From Eremomyces bilateralis CBS 781.70 (lineage: Eukaryota > Ascomycota > Dothideomycetes > Eremomycetales > Eremomycetaceae), in assembly GCF_010015585.1 (NCBI RefSeq), contig NW_022985069.1, forward strand, positions 1,395,730 through 1,459,729: a stretch of 64,000 nucleotides of DNA, read 5' to 3'. The notes under the pieces are model-generated. The model searched no databases, had not been told where the DNA came from, and saw only the letters and a program-made list of their open reading frames with translations. This document shows positions 44,342-55,384 of this stretch, piece after piece (positions within the stretch are counted from its first letter, which is position 1; the number at the start of each line of letters is the position of its first letter). The position numbers and the translations under genes are program-made.

Positions 44342-45895
44342 TCAATGCCTCCATAATCTGACCATCTTGTCCTTCCCACCGCTTCCCACCCGAAGCCCAT
44401 CCGGGCTCCAATCCACCGCATAAACTTCATCCTGATGCCCAGGCAGGTCTTCCGCTAGCTTCCCCGTCCGCACATCCCATGCCTTCAAGGTTGTATCCTT
44501 CGAAGCGCTCACTAGCAATCGCGAGTCCGCCGAGAAGCAACATTGATACACCGGCCCCACATGCCCTCGGAGGGTGGTGATAAATCGTCCATCTCTGGCA
44601 TCCCATAACTTGACATGATTGTCAAATGCGGCGGAGGCAATGTACAGTCCGTCGGGGGAGAAGGAGACGTGGTTGACCTGCTTCTGATGCCCTTGCATAC
44701 GACTGATCGGCTTGGTGGCCTTGGAAGGTTCCCAGAGGAACATAGTGAAGTCATCGCTTGCCGTAACGAGTCGTTCGACAACCTCATTTTTTATGGTGGC
44801 AGCTTTCTCAAACCGCTGCTTGGCGACGGCAACTTTTTCTTCATCGGTGCGGGGCACGTCCTTCGAGGGGTCGAAATAACCGGTCCGAAGGACAAAGTCG
44901 GTTGAGAGTGCCAGATGATTTACCCAATGTGCGTGAGAGGAGAGCGTGTGGACGACGGCGCCGTTCGAGGCGTTCCACACTTTTACCGTCTTGTCGTGAG
45001 AGGCAGTGTAGATGTAACCCATCCCACCCCACTTAACGCACGACACCGAGCCTTTGTGGCCCGAGAGCGCCATATCGGTTCGTCCCCCAATGCAGTCCCA
45101 GATCCGCACCGTACAATCTTTCGAAGCCGAAGCGACCCGAGGCCGTCCTTCCTCCCACCGATGATACGGCTCCCATGAAAGGCTCGTAATCCACTTCGTA
45201 TGGCCTTTTAGCGGTCCACCGCTGGGTTTTCCATTTTGCGCATGCCACAACCGAACCGTGTTGTCCATGCTGCCAGTGACGATCCACTTGTCGTCCGGCG
45301 ACCAGCTCACCGCAAGGACCCATCCCGTATGTCCCGACAGCGTATGCTTCGGCGTCCCCGTATCGCAGTCCCAGATTCGTGCCGTCGAGTCGCCGCTCCC
45401 GCTGACCATCCGCGACGATGACGCGGGGGAAAATTGGGTCGCGAGAATCGGGGACCCGTGCCCGGGCATCGCGGCGGCACATCGTGAAATTGCTCGCACT
45501 CGAAACACCGCTTGCGGCGCATAATGCAGTCGGATTAATTCTTCCGTCGACGCCGTCCCCGGCTTCACCAGCGATCGATATAGATCCGCGTTCTCCCCGA
45601 GGGCCTCATCACTGATCGTCTCGCCGTCGCGTTTCTCGAAGAAAAATCGATACGGTATGCGGTCGCCGGCGTCTTCGATGCCATTTATAGAGTTGAGGAG
45701 AAGTTCAAGATGTTTGACGGAGGAATTCGTGAGGGAGACGGAGACAGAAGGGCCGGTGGGAGCATTGGTGACTCGGTCGACGAATTGCACACGGATATTG
45801 CCCTCTGGAATGATTTCCGGCTCGGGGACTTGACCGGCTCTTTCGACAGCGGCACGTTTCTGCTTCTTGCTCGGGGGAGGGAGAACGGTCGCCAT
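44342..45895 (-). CDS. RSA4: ribosome assembly protein Rsa4 (Notchless, NLE1)
   Basis: Intronless, 517 aa from MATVLPPPSKKQKR; an ATG nine codons upstream (45922) is possible. Residues 28-115 form the NLE domain with NIRVQFVDRVTNAPTGPSVS and YRFFFEKRDGETISDEALGE. The rest is an eight-bladed WD40 propeller starting CAAAMPGHGSPILATQFSP, with repeated blade ends such as STARIWDCD, NTVRLWHAQ, CTVRIWDCI, KTVKVWNAS, FTMFLWEPS, NHVKLWDAR, TTLKAWDVR and KMVRLWRH at the very C-terminus. Rsa4 is removed from pre-60S particles by the AAA+ ATPase Rea1/Mdn1; the NLE domain binds the Rea1 MIDAS domain through a conserved acidic residue. It shares a 342-bp divergent promoter with MSH4. Confidence 0.96.
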   Translation of the reverse strand: MATVLPPPSKKQKRAAVERAGQVPEPEIIPEGNIRVQFVDRVTNAPTGPSVSVSLTNSSVKHLELLLNSINGIEDAGDRIPYRFFFEKRDGETISDEALGENADLYRSLVKPGTASTEELIRLHYAPQAVFRVRAISRCAAAMPGHGSPILATQFSPASSSRMVSGSGDSTARIWDCDTGTPKHTLSGHTGWVLAVSWSPDDKWIVTGSMDNTVRLWHAQNGKPSGGPLKGHTKWITSLSWEPYHRWEEGRPRVASASKDCTVRIWDCIGGRTDMALSGHKGSVSCVKWGGMGYIYTASHDKTVKVWNASNGAVVHTLSSHAHWVNHLALSTDFVLRTGYFDPSKDVPRTDEEKVAVAKQRFEKAATIKNEVVERLVTASDDFTMFLWEPSKATKPISRMQGHQKQVNHVSFSPDGLYIASAAFDNHVKLWDARDGRFITTLRGHVGPVYQCCFSADSRLLVSASKDTTLKAWDVRTGKLAEDLPGHQDEVYAVDWSPDGLRVGSGGKDKMVRLWRH

Positions 45896-46237
45896 TTCTA
45901 AAACGTCGGTTCGACCAGGCAATGGTCCTGGAAAAGTCGGGGTGTCAATTCAATTGCTGGTTCTGCAATGATGCAGGTGGAAATCTTCAATAATTTTTGG
46001 GGCCGTTCGGACTTTAGCAGCCTCAGGCACTCGACCTAAATAAATTGTGCTCCAATTTTTCGACGCGCCAAGGCTTTGGTGGTTGCCTGGCAGTGACGTC
46101 GTATTCAACGTGTTGAACTTCGCCCATGCATCCCACTTCCTATAAATCCACTGCTTACATTCTGTGGTTAAGGGTATGTCGATAGCCGTCAAAGAATCCC
46201 GGTATAAGTGAGGTTCCTATTCCAGGAGGCATGTAAC
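45896..46237. promoter_or_regulatory. 342-bp shared promoter of RSA4 and MSH4
   Basis: The housekeeping gene RSA4 (minus) and the meiotic gene MSH4 (plus) diverge from this interval, so their promoters lie within 342 bp. No specific site was assigned. The pairing of a growth gene with a meiosis gene implies separate control within a short space. Confidence 0.5.
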
Positions 46238-49200
46238 ATGCCGTTGACGGCCTCGACCTCCCTTGAATCAAGGCTGGGGACCTCGTACAGCACCCGCACA
46301 TCAAATAGGACGAGCCGGACAACTGGGACAACTTCATATCCAACTTTGACTTATCAAGATGAGACCACAGCTACATCCCGTGCTCGATCCAGGCGCAGTC
46401 GCAATGGGCGACCTTCTACATCGCGTCCTAAGACATCGGCATCAACCGTTGGTCGTGTCGAATCGCAACAGGTCATCTGCGCTGTCAGCGAGTCTCGAGG
46501 CGTATCTCCAACCGTAGGGCTAACATTCGTCAATATGGATACGGGTGAAGCGGTCCTCTCCCAGCTGTGTGACAGTCAAACCTATGTCAAGACGATCCAT
46601 AAGCTCAGCATCTACTGTCCCACGGAAGTTCTTATCATTCAAAGTGCGGCCAATCCTGCGTCTAAGCTGTTTCAAATCATCGAGAATCATCTTCCTGTCA
46701 TTGCTAGCAAACTCGTTCTCGTTGATCGTCGTTACTGGTCGGAGCAATCCGGAATGGATTATATCAAGTCTCTCTGTTTTCCGGAAGATGTCGATTCTTT
46801 GATCATGGCTACTAATGGGAGCTTTTATGCCGTCTGTTGTGTGTCTGCAGTAAGTATTGTCTGGTCATTTGAGATTAAATTGCCTAAGGCCTAGTTTAGG
46901 CATTTGCTTTCATTCAACATCAGTACGGTGTCACGTTTCCACATCATTCACTGCGGTTCAAGTATGAGCCATCCGAGGGATCGATGATGATCGACCTATC
47001 AACCGTGCAAGCGCTCGAACTCATCCAAAACCTGCACAACTCGAAGTCAAAGGACTGCCTCTTCGGACTTTTGAATGGCACTCTGACTCCAATGGGTGCC
47101 AGGCTGCTGCGGGCAAATATTCTACAACCACTCACCGACCCAGATATCATCCAGGGACGTCTTGACGCTCTGGAGGAGATGACAACGAACTCTGGTCAAT
47201 TCCGGTTCATCAGAGATGGCACGTGTCATGCACCGCGAAAATATAGTATGCTAACCTCACTAGCACTTAAGAACTTTCTAGATGGCGAGAAGCTGTTGAC
47301 TCAGGTATACCATGACCTGATGTGTGCATGATTTGCTTCTAACCCAGCATCCAGCTCATCACCGTCTATACTGCAGAAGGGCGATTAATGCAAGAGCAGG
47401 AGCAGGCTATCAACAATGTCCTATCTCTAAAATCCTTCGTGAACGCGGTCCCGCCAGTTCATGACGCTCTCCTAGATTCGACGAGTACCTTGCTTCGGAA
47501 TATTTGCCAAGTTAGACTCTTAATGGCCCTTCTTAAACTATGGCTTACTTCCCGTAGCTCTGCGATCCGTTAAATATTTCGGAAGTCCAACAGCTCATTG
47601 ATAGTGTTGTTGACGAAACCACTATCTTTGCATCGAAGCCACTGGATCTAAGGAACCAGCGCACATATGCAGTCAAGGTATAAATAGTTGGCCCTTTTTT
47701 TCTGCGGGCGTTTTCTAACCGTGTTCTAACCGTGGCTCAGGAAGAAGCCAATGGACTACTTGGAATCGCGCGTCAGAGTTTTGCTGAAGCTCAGAAGGAT
47801 ACCTATGACTATGTGACGGAACTCGCAGGTCTGTTCTTACCTGTGACCAAAATGATGCATGATTGACTGTCAGTCGCAGCTATGCATGGAATGAACATTG
47901 CCGCCAAATATGACAACTACAGGCAATACTACCTCGTCATTCCATTGGATGAGCTGGAAGTCAAGGAACTTCCACCAATCTTTACGAATATCATTCGGAA
48001 AAAGAATGCGGTCGAGTGCCAGACGCTGGACTTGTTGAAGTGGAACCAGAAGGTTGGCGCCCTTTGTCAGATGTTGGATTTTCGTTGACACCTTGCAGAT
48101 TTCTGATGCGCATCATGAAGTTCTCAAACAGAGTATTGATACGAGTCTTGGTCAATGGTTTGGCACTTACAAACTCTAGGTGATGAAACCGTATTGTCCT
48201 TGCTTGAACAGGTGCGTGGTCGAATGTACAATTTGTACAAGATCTGTGAAAGCGTTGCTATGCTTGACATGGTATGTTACTCAGAATTTGCCAAGTTTGC
48301 CTCATTAACCTTGCATAGCTGGCCTCATTCGCAGAGATAGCAACAACGAAAGACTATGGTTTGCAATTACTGCCCTTCCCTGATCCAAATTTGTTTCAAC
48401 GCTGACTATGCAATCTCTAAGTTCGCCCGCTGTTCACTGATACACTGGCAATCAAAGCTGGGCGACATGCAATTGTCGAATCCATCCAGGGGAACAAATT
48501 CATCCCTAACGATGTGTATGCAACAAGGCAGACTAGGTTCCAGATCATCACAGGTATTCGATAGCCTCTGTCCTACTAGGAACGGAACCTGCTGATGAAT
48601 TACAGGATGCAATATGAGTGGTATCTGCAGTCAGACATCGCCGAATACTCACATGCTTACTTCGACCTAGGGAAGAGCACTTATATTCGCTCAATTGCTT
48701 TGATGACTATCATGGCACAAATTGGATGCTTGTACAGCCTAGTAGTTCCGTGTACAGAGCGGCTTTGCTGATATTCGTAGTGTCCCTGCTCAACATGCCT
48801 CCTTTTCAGTCCGCCACCAAATGTTTGCTAGGTTGTCCCTTGACGACAGTATTGAGGCAAATACATCCACCTTCGCCGCAGAAATGCGTGAAACAGCATT
48901 CATCCTTCGGAACGTCAGCGAGACTTCAATGTAAGCGGCTCTTCTACCGCTAAGTGTTCACGTTTGACGATAGAAGGGTCATCATCGACGAACTCGGACG
49001 AGGCACAAGCACGAAGGATGGCATGGCTATCGCAATCGCCATTGCAGAAGCCCTGATTGAAAGTGGAGTACGCGGTTCAAAAATCATTGTCCGAAATATG
49101 GCCACTAACACTGACAGGCGCTCGTATGGTTTACCTCCCATTTTCTGGATCTTGCTTCCATTCTGGGGGAGCACAATGGTGTGACCAACATGCACCTTGC

Positions 49201-49605
49201 TGTCGATGTAATGTACTCGCGTCACTGTCACCTGACGTTGCTGACTGCGACCAGCTATCCAATGCCCAAGCGATGACGATGCTGTACCGCATCTCCGCTG
49301 GCCAAGCCAAGGAGCAACACTACGGTCTCAAGTCGGCCCGTTTGATGCAACTCCCGGCAACTGTCCTTGACACAGCGCAGACTGTGGCCGAGAAGATCGA
49401 AAGGAATCGGAAGGAGTTGAAACAAGCATCGAGTTCGGTTCAAGCCGGTCGTCGCCGTCGCCTAATCCTTGAATTTCATGAGCATCTGAAGCAAGCCCAC
49501 AACGGTCGTCTCGAAGGGCAAGCGCTCAAAAATTGGCTCAATGAGCTGCAAGACGAATTCATCACGCGCATGACTGCCATCAACAGCCTGTCGGAGGGGG
49601 GTTGA
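46238..49605 (+). CDS. MSH4: meiotic MutS homologue MSH4, 17 exons
   Basis: Exons: 46238-46849, 46900-47218, 47264-47304, 47355-47510, 47558-47677, 47741-47828, 47880-48052, 48099-48132, 48180-48271, 48319-48358, 48422-48553, 48606-48620, 48671-48731, 48781-48930, 48974-49067, 49118-49207, 49255-49605. They join without a frame break to 855 aa. MutS domains II-V are visible: PHHSLRFKYEP and NILQPLTDP (core), RNQRTYAVK, ECQTLDLLKWNQK, Walker A GCNMSGKSTYIRS, FARLSLDDSIEANTSTF, Walker B VIIDELGRGTS, ALVWFTSHF and EQHYGLKSARL. Msh4 pairs with Msh5 and stabilises crossover intermediates in meiosis; domain I is absent as usual. Intron 2 (47219-47263) starts GC, not GT. Exon 12 is only 15 nt. An intact frame suggests a sexual cycle is or was recently in use. 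Confidence 0.95.
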
Positions 49606-49699
49606 GAATATGATGCCAGATTTTTCGACCGTCAGATCAACCGATCTTGCCATCGAATCTTCAAACCCTTTGTCCAAATTCTTAACCCACAGCATACTT

Positions 49700-49771
49700 G
49701 GCCCATTGGCCCAATGGCAAGGCGTCTGACTACGAATCAGGAGATTGTCGGTTCGAGCCCGACATGAGTCA
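49700..49771 (+). tRNA. tRNA-Arg (anticodon ACG)
   Basis: A full cloverleaf folds by hand: acceptor GGCCCAT / ATGAGTC, D arm GCC-loop-GGC, anticodon stem TCTGA / TCAGG with loop CTACGAA (anticodon ACG, positions 34-36), variable loop AGATT, T arm GTCGG-TTCGAGC-CCGAC, discriminator A. Box A (TGGCCCAATGG) and box B (GGTTCGAGCCC) fit the Pol III consensus. One acceptor pair (4:69) is C-A, a mismatch; pair 2:71 is G-U. No intron. It lies 94 bp downstream of the MSH4 stop on the same strand. Confidence 0.92.
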
Positions 49772-49792
49772 AATATTTCCCTAGTGGTTTCG

Positions 49793-49799
49793 TTTTTTT
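49793..49799 (+). terminator. Pol III T-run terminator of the tRNA-Arg gene
   Basis: A run of seven T residues begins 22 bp after the discriminator base of the tRNA-Arg gene and is the first run of four or more Ts, as expected for RNA polymerase III termination. Confidence 0.75.
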
Positions 49800-50489
49800 C
49801 ATCATTACTTGCTTCTGATCCACTTCGGATTTGAATCAAAGCCACGACAAAATATCCATCATAATTTATGCGAAAGGATGTGAACTACTCCGTACCAATC
49901 ATACCGTTGTCTCAGCCATCAAATATACCAAAAGTTCCACTCGGGTCTCTTCTTAGATGTAATAATTGTTCTATGAGCACAATATTATTGTTGTTACATA
50001 CTCCATCTCTCGTGAGTTGGTACCATGGTTCGGCAAGCCAGGGGACTAGCCAAAAGAAGCATTTGATCCACAACCTTCCCTGAACGTTTCCGGGGCAACT
50101 CCTTCCAATCCAAATTCCGAAATCTGGTTTGTCACTTCGAAAACCAAACTTGGTCCACTGGACAGCCAAGTCACCAGGTGTCCAATGGTCGCACAGGGGT
50201 TGCAAATTTCGCCGTGGTCTCGCTAGACAAGGTTGCAAAGCGCTGCAGACCACGAATCGGCTGCAATTGCACCGTACAGCGTGTTCTATTCATGCTCCGG
50301 CTTAAATTCTACGAACCCGCTGATAGGGTCAACAAGGTGCATAAAAGCATAAACAAGAGCCTGCCACTCTATTGAATAATTTGAATCGGAGATTTCAATT
50401 TGTTTTAACGTTCGACGGTATCAGCATTCAGCTTTCCTTGACTAAAACAGTCCACATTATCTCTATGAAATTATTGGTGGAGTCCCAGC
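49800..50489. other. gene-free interval
   Basis: About 690 bp between the tRNA and the 3' end of the nitronate monooxygenase gene. Short chance open frames only. Confidence 0.4.
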
Positions 50490-51726
50490 TCATGCTTGCT
50501 CCGCCAAAGAGGCCAACGTGCCCAAAATTCGCTTTGTTTCGATTTGGATGGATCTCACGATGTCTCCTGCTGGCTCTATGGACTTAATGAGACCAACACC
50601 AGCACCGCTGCGATAAATTAGTCAAATTCCGATGAAACGTACACATGGATTGAAGAGACTTACGCCCAAATGGACGCCCGCTGGCCATCTCCTCCATTGA
50701 TAGACGCATTGTACAGTTCTGTGCTCTCCTGCATCGGCATCCCGTTCAAATGCTCTTGATACGGCTGATTGACCACAGCTCGACCATCAAACGGAGAAGG
50801 CCAGATGTTGTGGCCTGGAAGTTCATCGAAAAATGCGGTCCTGGGCCGGTTTAGTAGACTCATTCTCGGGACCGACATCGCCAACTCACTTTACGGTGCT
50901 CTGGCTTCCATCCTTTGTCTCTACGAGCAGCTTCTTCCGCCACTCTGGTGTGCCCGCTTCATCACTTACAACGAACCTCGTGCCCATCACCACTCCTCCA
51001 GCGCCTGCTGCCAACGCCGCAGCGACCCCCCTGCCCTCGACAATACCTCCGGCAGCGATGACCGCGACCTCTCTTTCACCCTTTTCCTCTTCCACCGCCT
51101 CCACCACCTCTGGGACCAAGCACGCAAACCCTACGGACCGCTTGAACTGATGCCCACCTGCATCGGAGCCTTGAGCTACGATCACGTCCGCTCCGTCGCG
51201 AACGGCGGCTCGAGCTGCCTCGACATTGCCGGTTTGCACAAAAACTTTGAGTCCCCAGGCGCTTCCGATGGACTTCAAGCCCGGTATGAGCGCCGTGTGC
51301 ACATCTGCGGCAGAGGGGGCGAATAGCCAGATTGCCAGGGGCTTGTGCTCTTCCAGAATCGGGGTGACAGACGCGAGACTGGAGGTGGTGGCGGCACTGG
51401 GATGGAATGTGATAAATCCAATGCCCACTGGCAATGGATCCGAGGATGGGAGAGCTAGGATTTCTCTGGTGCGAGACAGTTCAGAGGAGACAGCAGCTAG
51501 CTGGGCGGAGTTGGGAGAGAGGTCGAAGCCTGCACCAATGAAGCCTGCGGTATTTGTGGTTAATAGGACGTACTTGGCGGTTATGGCCCTGTATAAGCCT
51601 ACCAAATCCACCGACTTTAGTTACTGCAGATGCTAATGTTCCCTTTGCTACACCGAACATAGGAGCACTGGCAATGAACGGGAAGGACGTGGAGGGGAAC
51701 CATGTTTTCAGTAGAGTATGAGACAT
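50490..51726 (-). CDS. nitronate monooxygenase (2-nitropropane dioxygenase family)
   Basis: Four exons (51726-51603, 51544-50890, 50840-50664, 50607-50490) give 357 aa. The TIM-barrel FMN enzyme features are APMFGVAKGTLASAVTKVGG (N-terminal strand and loop), GFIGAGFDLS, VGIGFITFHPS, GLKVFVQTGNVEAA, the catalytic region VIVAQGSDAGGHQ, VIAAGGIVEGRGVAAALAAG and GGVVMGTRFVVSDEA (phosphate-binding). The C-terminal exons give FFDELPGHNIWPSPFDGRAV and a final GAGVGLIKSIEPAGD segment. Members oxidise nitronates such as propionate-3-nitronate, an inhibitor of succinate dehydrogenase, using FMN and oxygen. All three introns are needed to keep the frame and restore the C-terminus, which increases confidence. 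Confidence 0.92.
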
Positions 51727-51838
51727 GGTGATTAGGTGAAGGAGGAAGTCGAGTTGACCAAGTTGGCCAAAGATTATATGTCGCACGTGATGTGCTAAAA
51801 TGGTTGGGAGTGAGGTGCTGTTGTTACAGCAGCGAAGT

Positions 51839-51914
51839 TGTTGTATTGTGTGTGTTGTGTGTAAGTTGTGTGTAAGTTGTAAGTTGTGTGTAAGTTGTGT
51901 GTTAGTTGTGTGTT
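51839..51914. repeat. GTGTGTAAGTT-type tandem repeat
   Basis: About 75 bp made of short units TTGTGTG(TAAG) in five or six imperfect copies of 8-18 nt. It lies about 110 bp upstream of the nitronate monooxygenase start (51726, minus strand), thus in its promoter region. Simple slippage repeat; likely to vary in length among strains. Confidence 0.8.
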
Positions 51915-52231
51915 CTAGCTGAATGCCTGGTCCCCCGGCCCTACAGATATACGAGAGTCACGGCAAGATTATTAATGCAGTTTGTGATAGAGAATAGCTG
52001 TTCCTTTGATCAGGTGATCTGGAGATGCGACTTCAGCAGGAGAGCACTTGATTACCAAGAATTGAAAGTGTTGATTGATCTTGATCCTTAATGAGCGTAC
52101 AAACTACAAGAAGACGCTCATCTTATATGTTCTGTATACAATTCATGGTCGTGGGAACCTTGGTTTCCTCAAAACGAGCGAAGAAGCAAAGAAAGAAGCA
52201 TTGGTGATATCGTGGGGTGTGGGATGCTCCT

Positions 52232-52265
52232 CCACGGGGGAACCACGGGGGAACCATGGGGGAAC
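52232..52265. repeat. 12-nt tandem repeat (CCACGGGGGAAC type), nearly three copies
   Basis: Three successive units CCACGGGGGAAC, CCACGGGGGAAC, CCATGGGGGAAC lie about 40 bp past the P450 stop codon, in its likely 3'UTR. Confidence 0.7.
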
Positions 52266-52304
52266 GCGAGAGGTTGTTCAGCGGTCACCTTTGCTACTAG
52301 TTGC

Positions 52305-54078
52305 CTACTCCTCCTTCCTTGATGCCGCAGCGCGCCGGAGCAGCACTGGCACACCCTTTGCTGGGTACATTGTCAACCCAAACCCCTTGGTAATTCGACC
52401 AGTCTCTCCCCGCCATTCAATGGTGTCGAACGCTTGCAGCAATCTGACCGTGAGAAAGCTCGCTTCCGTGATAGCGTATTGTTCTGTTTAAATTGTAGCA
52501 CGTCAGTCCGGCTGATCCTGTATAACAAAAGGTGTTCTAGAGCCAAATTTGATTGGCAGCAGAGACAAGAGCAAGGAAAGGTACTCACGTCCAATACATA
52601 TCCTTGGGCCACCTGAGAAGGGCACATAGGACCAGCTTATCTTGCGCCCTTCCCATCTTTCAGGCCTGAACTCGTCGGCATCCTCTCCCCAGATATCTTT
52701 GCGTTTATGGACCCCTAAAATGGAATAAACTACAGTCTGCCCCTTCCTGACAGCCACGGGTTTAGTGCCATCCTCACCTCCGCCGACAGGCAGTGTAGTA
52801 TTCCGAATAGCTTGGCGCCCATTGGTGGGGACAGGCGGGTGGATGCGAAGAGCCTCTTGAATGACGAATTGCAGATAGCGGCAGGACTTGAGTTTGCTAG
52901 ATGTTATGCTAGAGACATCGACTTCCGATTCACCGAAGTCGAACAGTATTGCTTCACGCAGGCGTGAAAAAACTCGAGGGTTCTTAGCCAGCTCGACGAA
53001 GATCCACGCCAGGAGCGCGGCAGTAGTGTCGCGGCCTGCTCCGAGAATAGCTATATAATAATGTTAGCTACGTAGTGACTCAACAAAGTGAGGGTGGGAA
53101 GGGAGATAGCTTACAGGTCAATTGGTCTCGAAGCTCAATCGGATCCCCACACTCCGTTGCCAATTCTTTTAATAGGTTGTATTTGTTCTCCTTGTCGCTG
53201 TTCATTTTCTCGGATTGGGATCGAGCATTCAGGGCCAATTCGACATATTGATTGACGAATTGCTGCACAAGTTGTCTGGCCCTCCACCATTTTGGGCCCT
53301 GAACCAACCAGTAAAAATTACCTGCTTGGAGCCGCAATGACAGCCACTCCTGGGCAGTGGTGAAGGCATCCTCAAATTTTTGACTAATTGCCGCACTGGA
53401 TGTGCCATCCTGCTCAGTGGTCAACCTTCCGGCTGCAGCAAGCTGTGAGTCCGTTGTGTGCCCAAATAGGAATGCAGTCGCTGTGTCGAGCGTGAATCGA
53501 TAAAAATAGTCCATCAGATTGACTTGCTTGGTCCACCCTCCGGAGCCCTCGGGTAGCACTTCGACCAAGATATTAGCAGCCCTTGCCGTCGCCTCGAAAT
53601 TGTTGATGTTCTCCCGGTTGAAGGATGGTCTGAACAAGGCCCTCGAATGAGCCCAGAACTCACCATCCGAGGTGAAGATGCTATGCCCCAACACTGCCCC
53701 CAACTGCTTGTTTCTTTGGTCCCCGAGATCAAAATCTTTGAAGTTGGTTGCAAGTATCGCCTGTAGGTTCTTCGGTTCTATTGTCTCCAGTACATTCAGT
53801 CCGAAGACTTTGGAAGCTATGGTGAAGGTGTTCAGTGCCTCGTATCGGGGTATAATAACATCATCGAAGAAGTCGGCGCCTTTTGACACTGCCTTCATTG
53901 CGCGCCAATGGCCATCCAATGCCCACGGCCACTTGATAAGTGTATTTTTTCTAGCCTCCTCACATTGATGCTGTCTTGCATATTGTTGAAAACGGCGCTC
54001 AGTTAGATATGAACGAATGTATGAGACGGCAGCATAGGCTAGCAACGCATAGCTAACCCATATCAGGGGGAATCCCAT
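52305..54078 (-). CDS. cytochrome P450, CYP52-like (alkane / fatty-acid hydroxylase type)
   Basis: Three exons (54078-53115, 53050-52589, 52483-52305) give 534 aa. An N-terminal membrane anchor (MGFPLIWVSYALLAYAAVSY) is followed by the CYP52-type region KDFDLGDQRNKQLGAVLGHS and GEFWAHSRALFRPSF (helix C WxxxR). The I helix reads ILGAGRDTTAALLAW, the K helix EALR, then RPERW, and the heme loop FSGGPRICIG with Cys473; the second intron falls just after it. Then QQYAITEASFLTVRLLQAF. CYP52 enzymes in the ER hydroxylate the terminal carbon of alkanes and fatty acids, feeding peroxisomal oxidation. The assignment to CYP52 rather than related families such as CYP539 or CYP584 is by general motif likeness. 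It diverges from the ferric reductase gene. Confidence 0.93.
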
Positions 54079-55384
54079 GCTGCGGAGGAGGTGATCGTGT
54101 CTGGTGTTTCAAATTTGATATCAAAGACCAAGTGTAACGAAGGCGAAACCTCGAAGATAGGCGTATATCATAAACCGTTCCATTCGTGATATCGAATCTA
54201 CAGGAAAGAAGGAAAGGTAAGATGAGGCATTGTGGTAATGGAGATGTGGGCGAGTGTGCGGATCAGGCTTGAGACTTGAGCGAGTTCGAGCGAACGCATG
54301 TAATCGGGCCGCCCGACTCTACTCAGACTCAAGAACCTTGTCGAGCGTACTTGTCCCGTGTCTTCGCCAGCCAAATAAAGTACAACTTTCGCCTAGTATA
54401 CACTGTCATTCATTCGTATAATGGGCGTAACGAGCCAATCTAAGGCCGAGATCGAGAAAGATTGGTACACTGGTATGGAAGAGGTTTAGCGGAAGACTCG
54501 CGACCCACGTAAAACGAATCTTGGGCGAGCATCAAGCGAGTCCTTGGCGAGCAAGTGCAAATGAAGTGAGTGGCTCGATTTAAGTCTCCAGCCTGCCAAG
54601 GATCTGTCTTTCGTCAAGGGACAGGGCGTACCAATACTATCCTGCTACGGAGTATGGAGTAACTTTGTGTGCTACCGAAATGACCTCCAAAAACGGAGGT
54701 TTCTGACGCCATTTTTGGAGGGTTTTCCGCTTAGGCGAAACGCTCCCGTTTCGTTACCGACAGTTCCCAAAACTCCCTGCCACAGCGCCAAGACCTTGCA
54801 CGCGCTCACAGCTTCGGATCCCTGCACCTTGCACGCAGACTTGCTCAAGCACTTGGGGTCCGTTTTTGGACTTCCAACTCTCGTTTTCAGTTTTTCAACT
54901 CTCGCAACTCCTATCGCTCTATGCTAATTTAGGAAGCATGATGGTGTCAAATGCCATGGCTCCGCTGCGGAGTCTCCATCTGTTTTCGCGTATTATAACC
55001 AATATCCAGGTCCGTCGCTCGATGGATCGCTCCGTCATCCCTGTTTCTCTGATCTCTCTTGTTCTTGAGCTCTCGCTATTTCGCAGTTGTATACCAATCT
55101 CTGTCATCCCGCGGCCTTTGGTAAAATTACCCTTTACTTTTCCTACGGTACCGCTCCCTACATCGATCGCCGAGACCATCGTAATGTGAAGGGGAATCAA
55201 GTCACGCCCCGATTACATCACGAGACACTGCTGCACGGACCAGTGGGGTAGGGCGGTAGGGCCAAGACCCTCTCCGTCACGGACCCCCACGACTGATTTT
55301 TATCTCATCTTATCTGATCGGTCTTTGTCTGATGTACATCGCTCCCTTCGCCCCTCTCCCCTTCGTTCGACCTCTTCGCCCAGG
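54079..55384. promoter_or_regulatory. 1.3-kb shared intergenic region of the P450 and ferric reductase genes
   Basis: Both genes start outward from this interval. It contains short inverted repeats such as CCTCCAAAAACGGAGG near 54688-54703. Open frames here are short and lack motifs. The ferric-reductase end carries the SreA-type site listed separately. Confidence 0.45.
55310..55318. promoter_or_regulatory. SreA-type GATA site (TTATCTGAT, reverse of ATCAGATAA)
   Basis: The nine bases are an exact match to ATCWGATAA, the extended GATA motif bound by the fungal iron repressor SreA and its relatives (SRE, Urbs1). The site lies 67 bp upstream of the ferric reductase start at 55385. This predicts repression of the gene when iron is plentiful. 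A 9-mer can occur by chance, but its place next to an iron-uptake gene argues for function. Confidence 0.7.

Noticed and set aside
48151-48179. 29-bp intron in MSH4 with donor GTCAAT
   Set aside because: Too short for a fungal intron; donor GTATTG at 48133 gives a 47-bp intron and the better family match VLKQSDETV.
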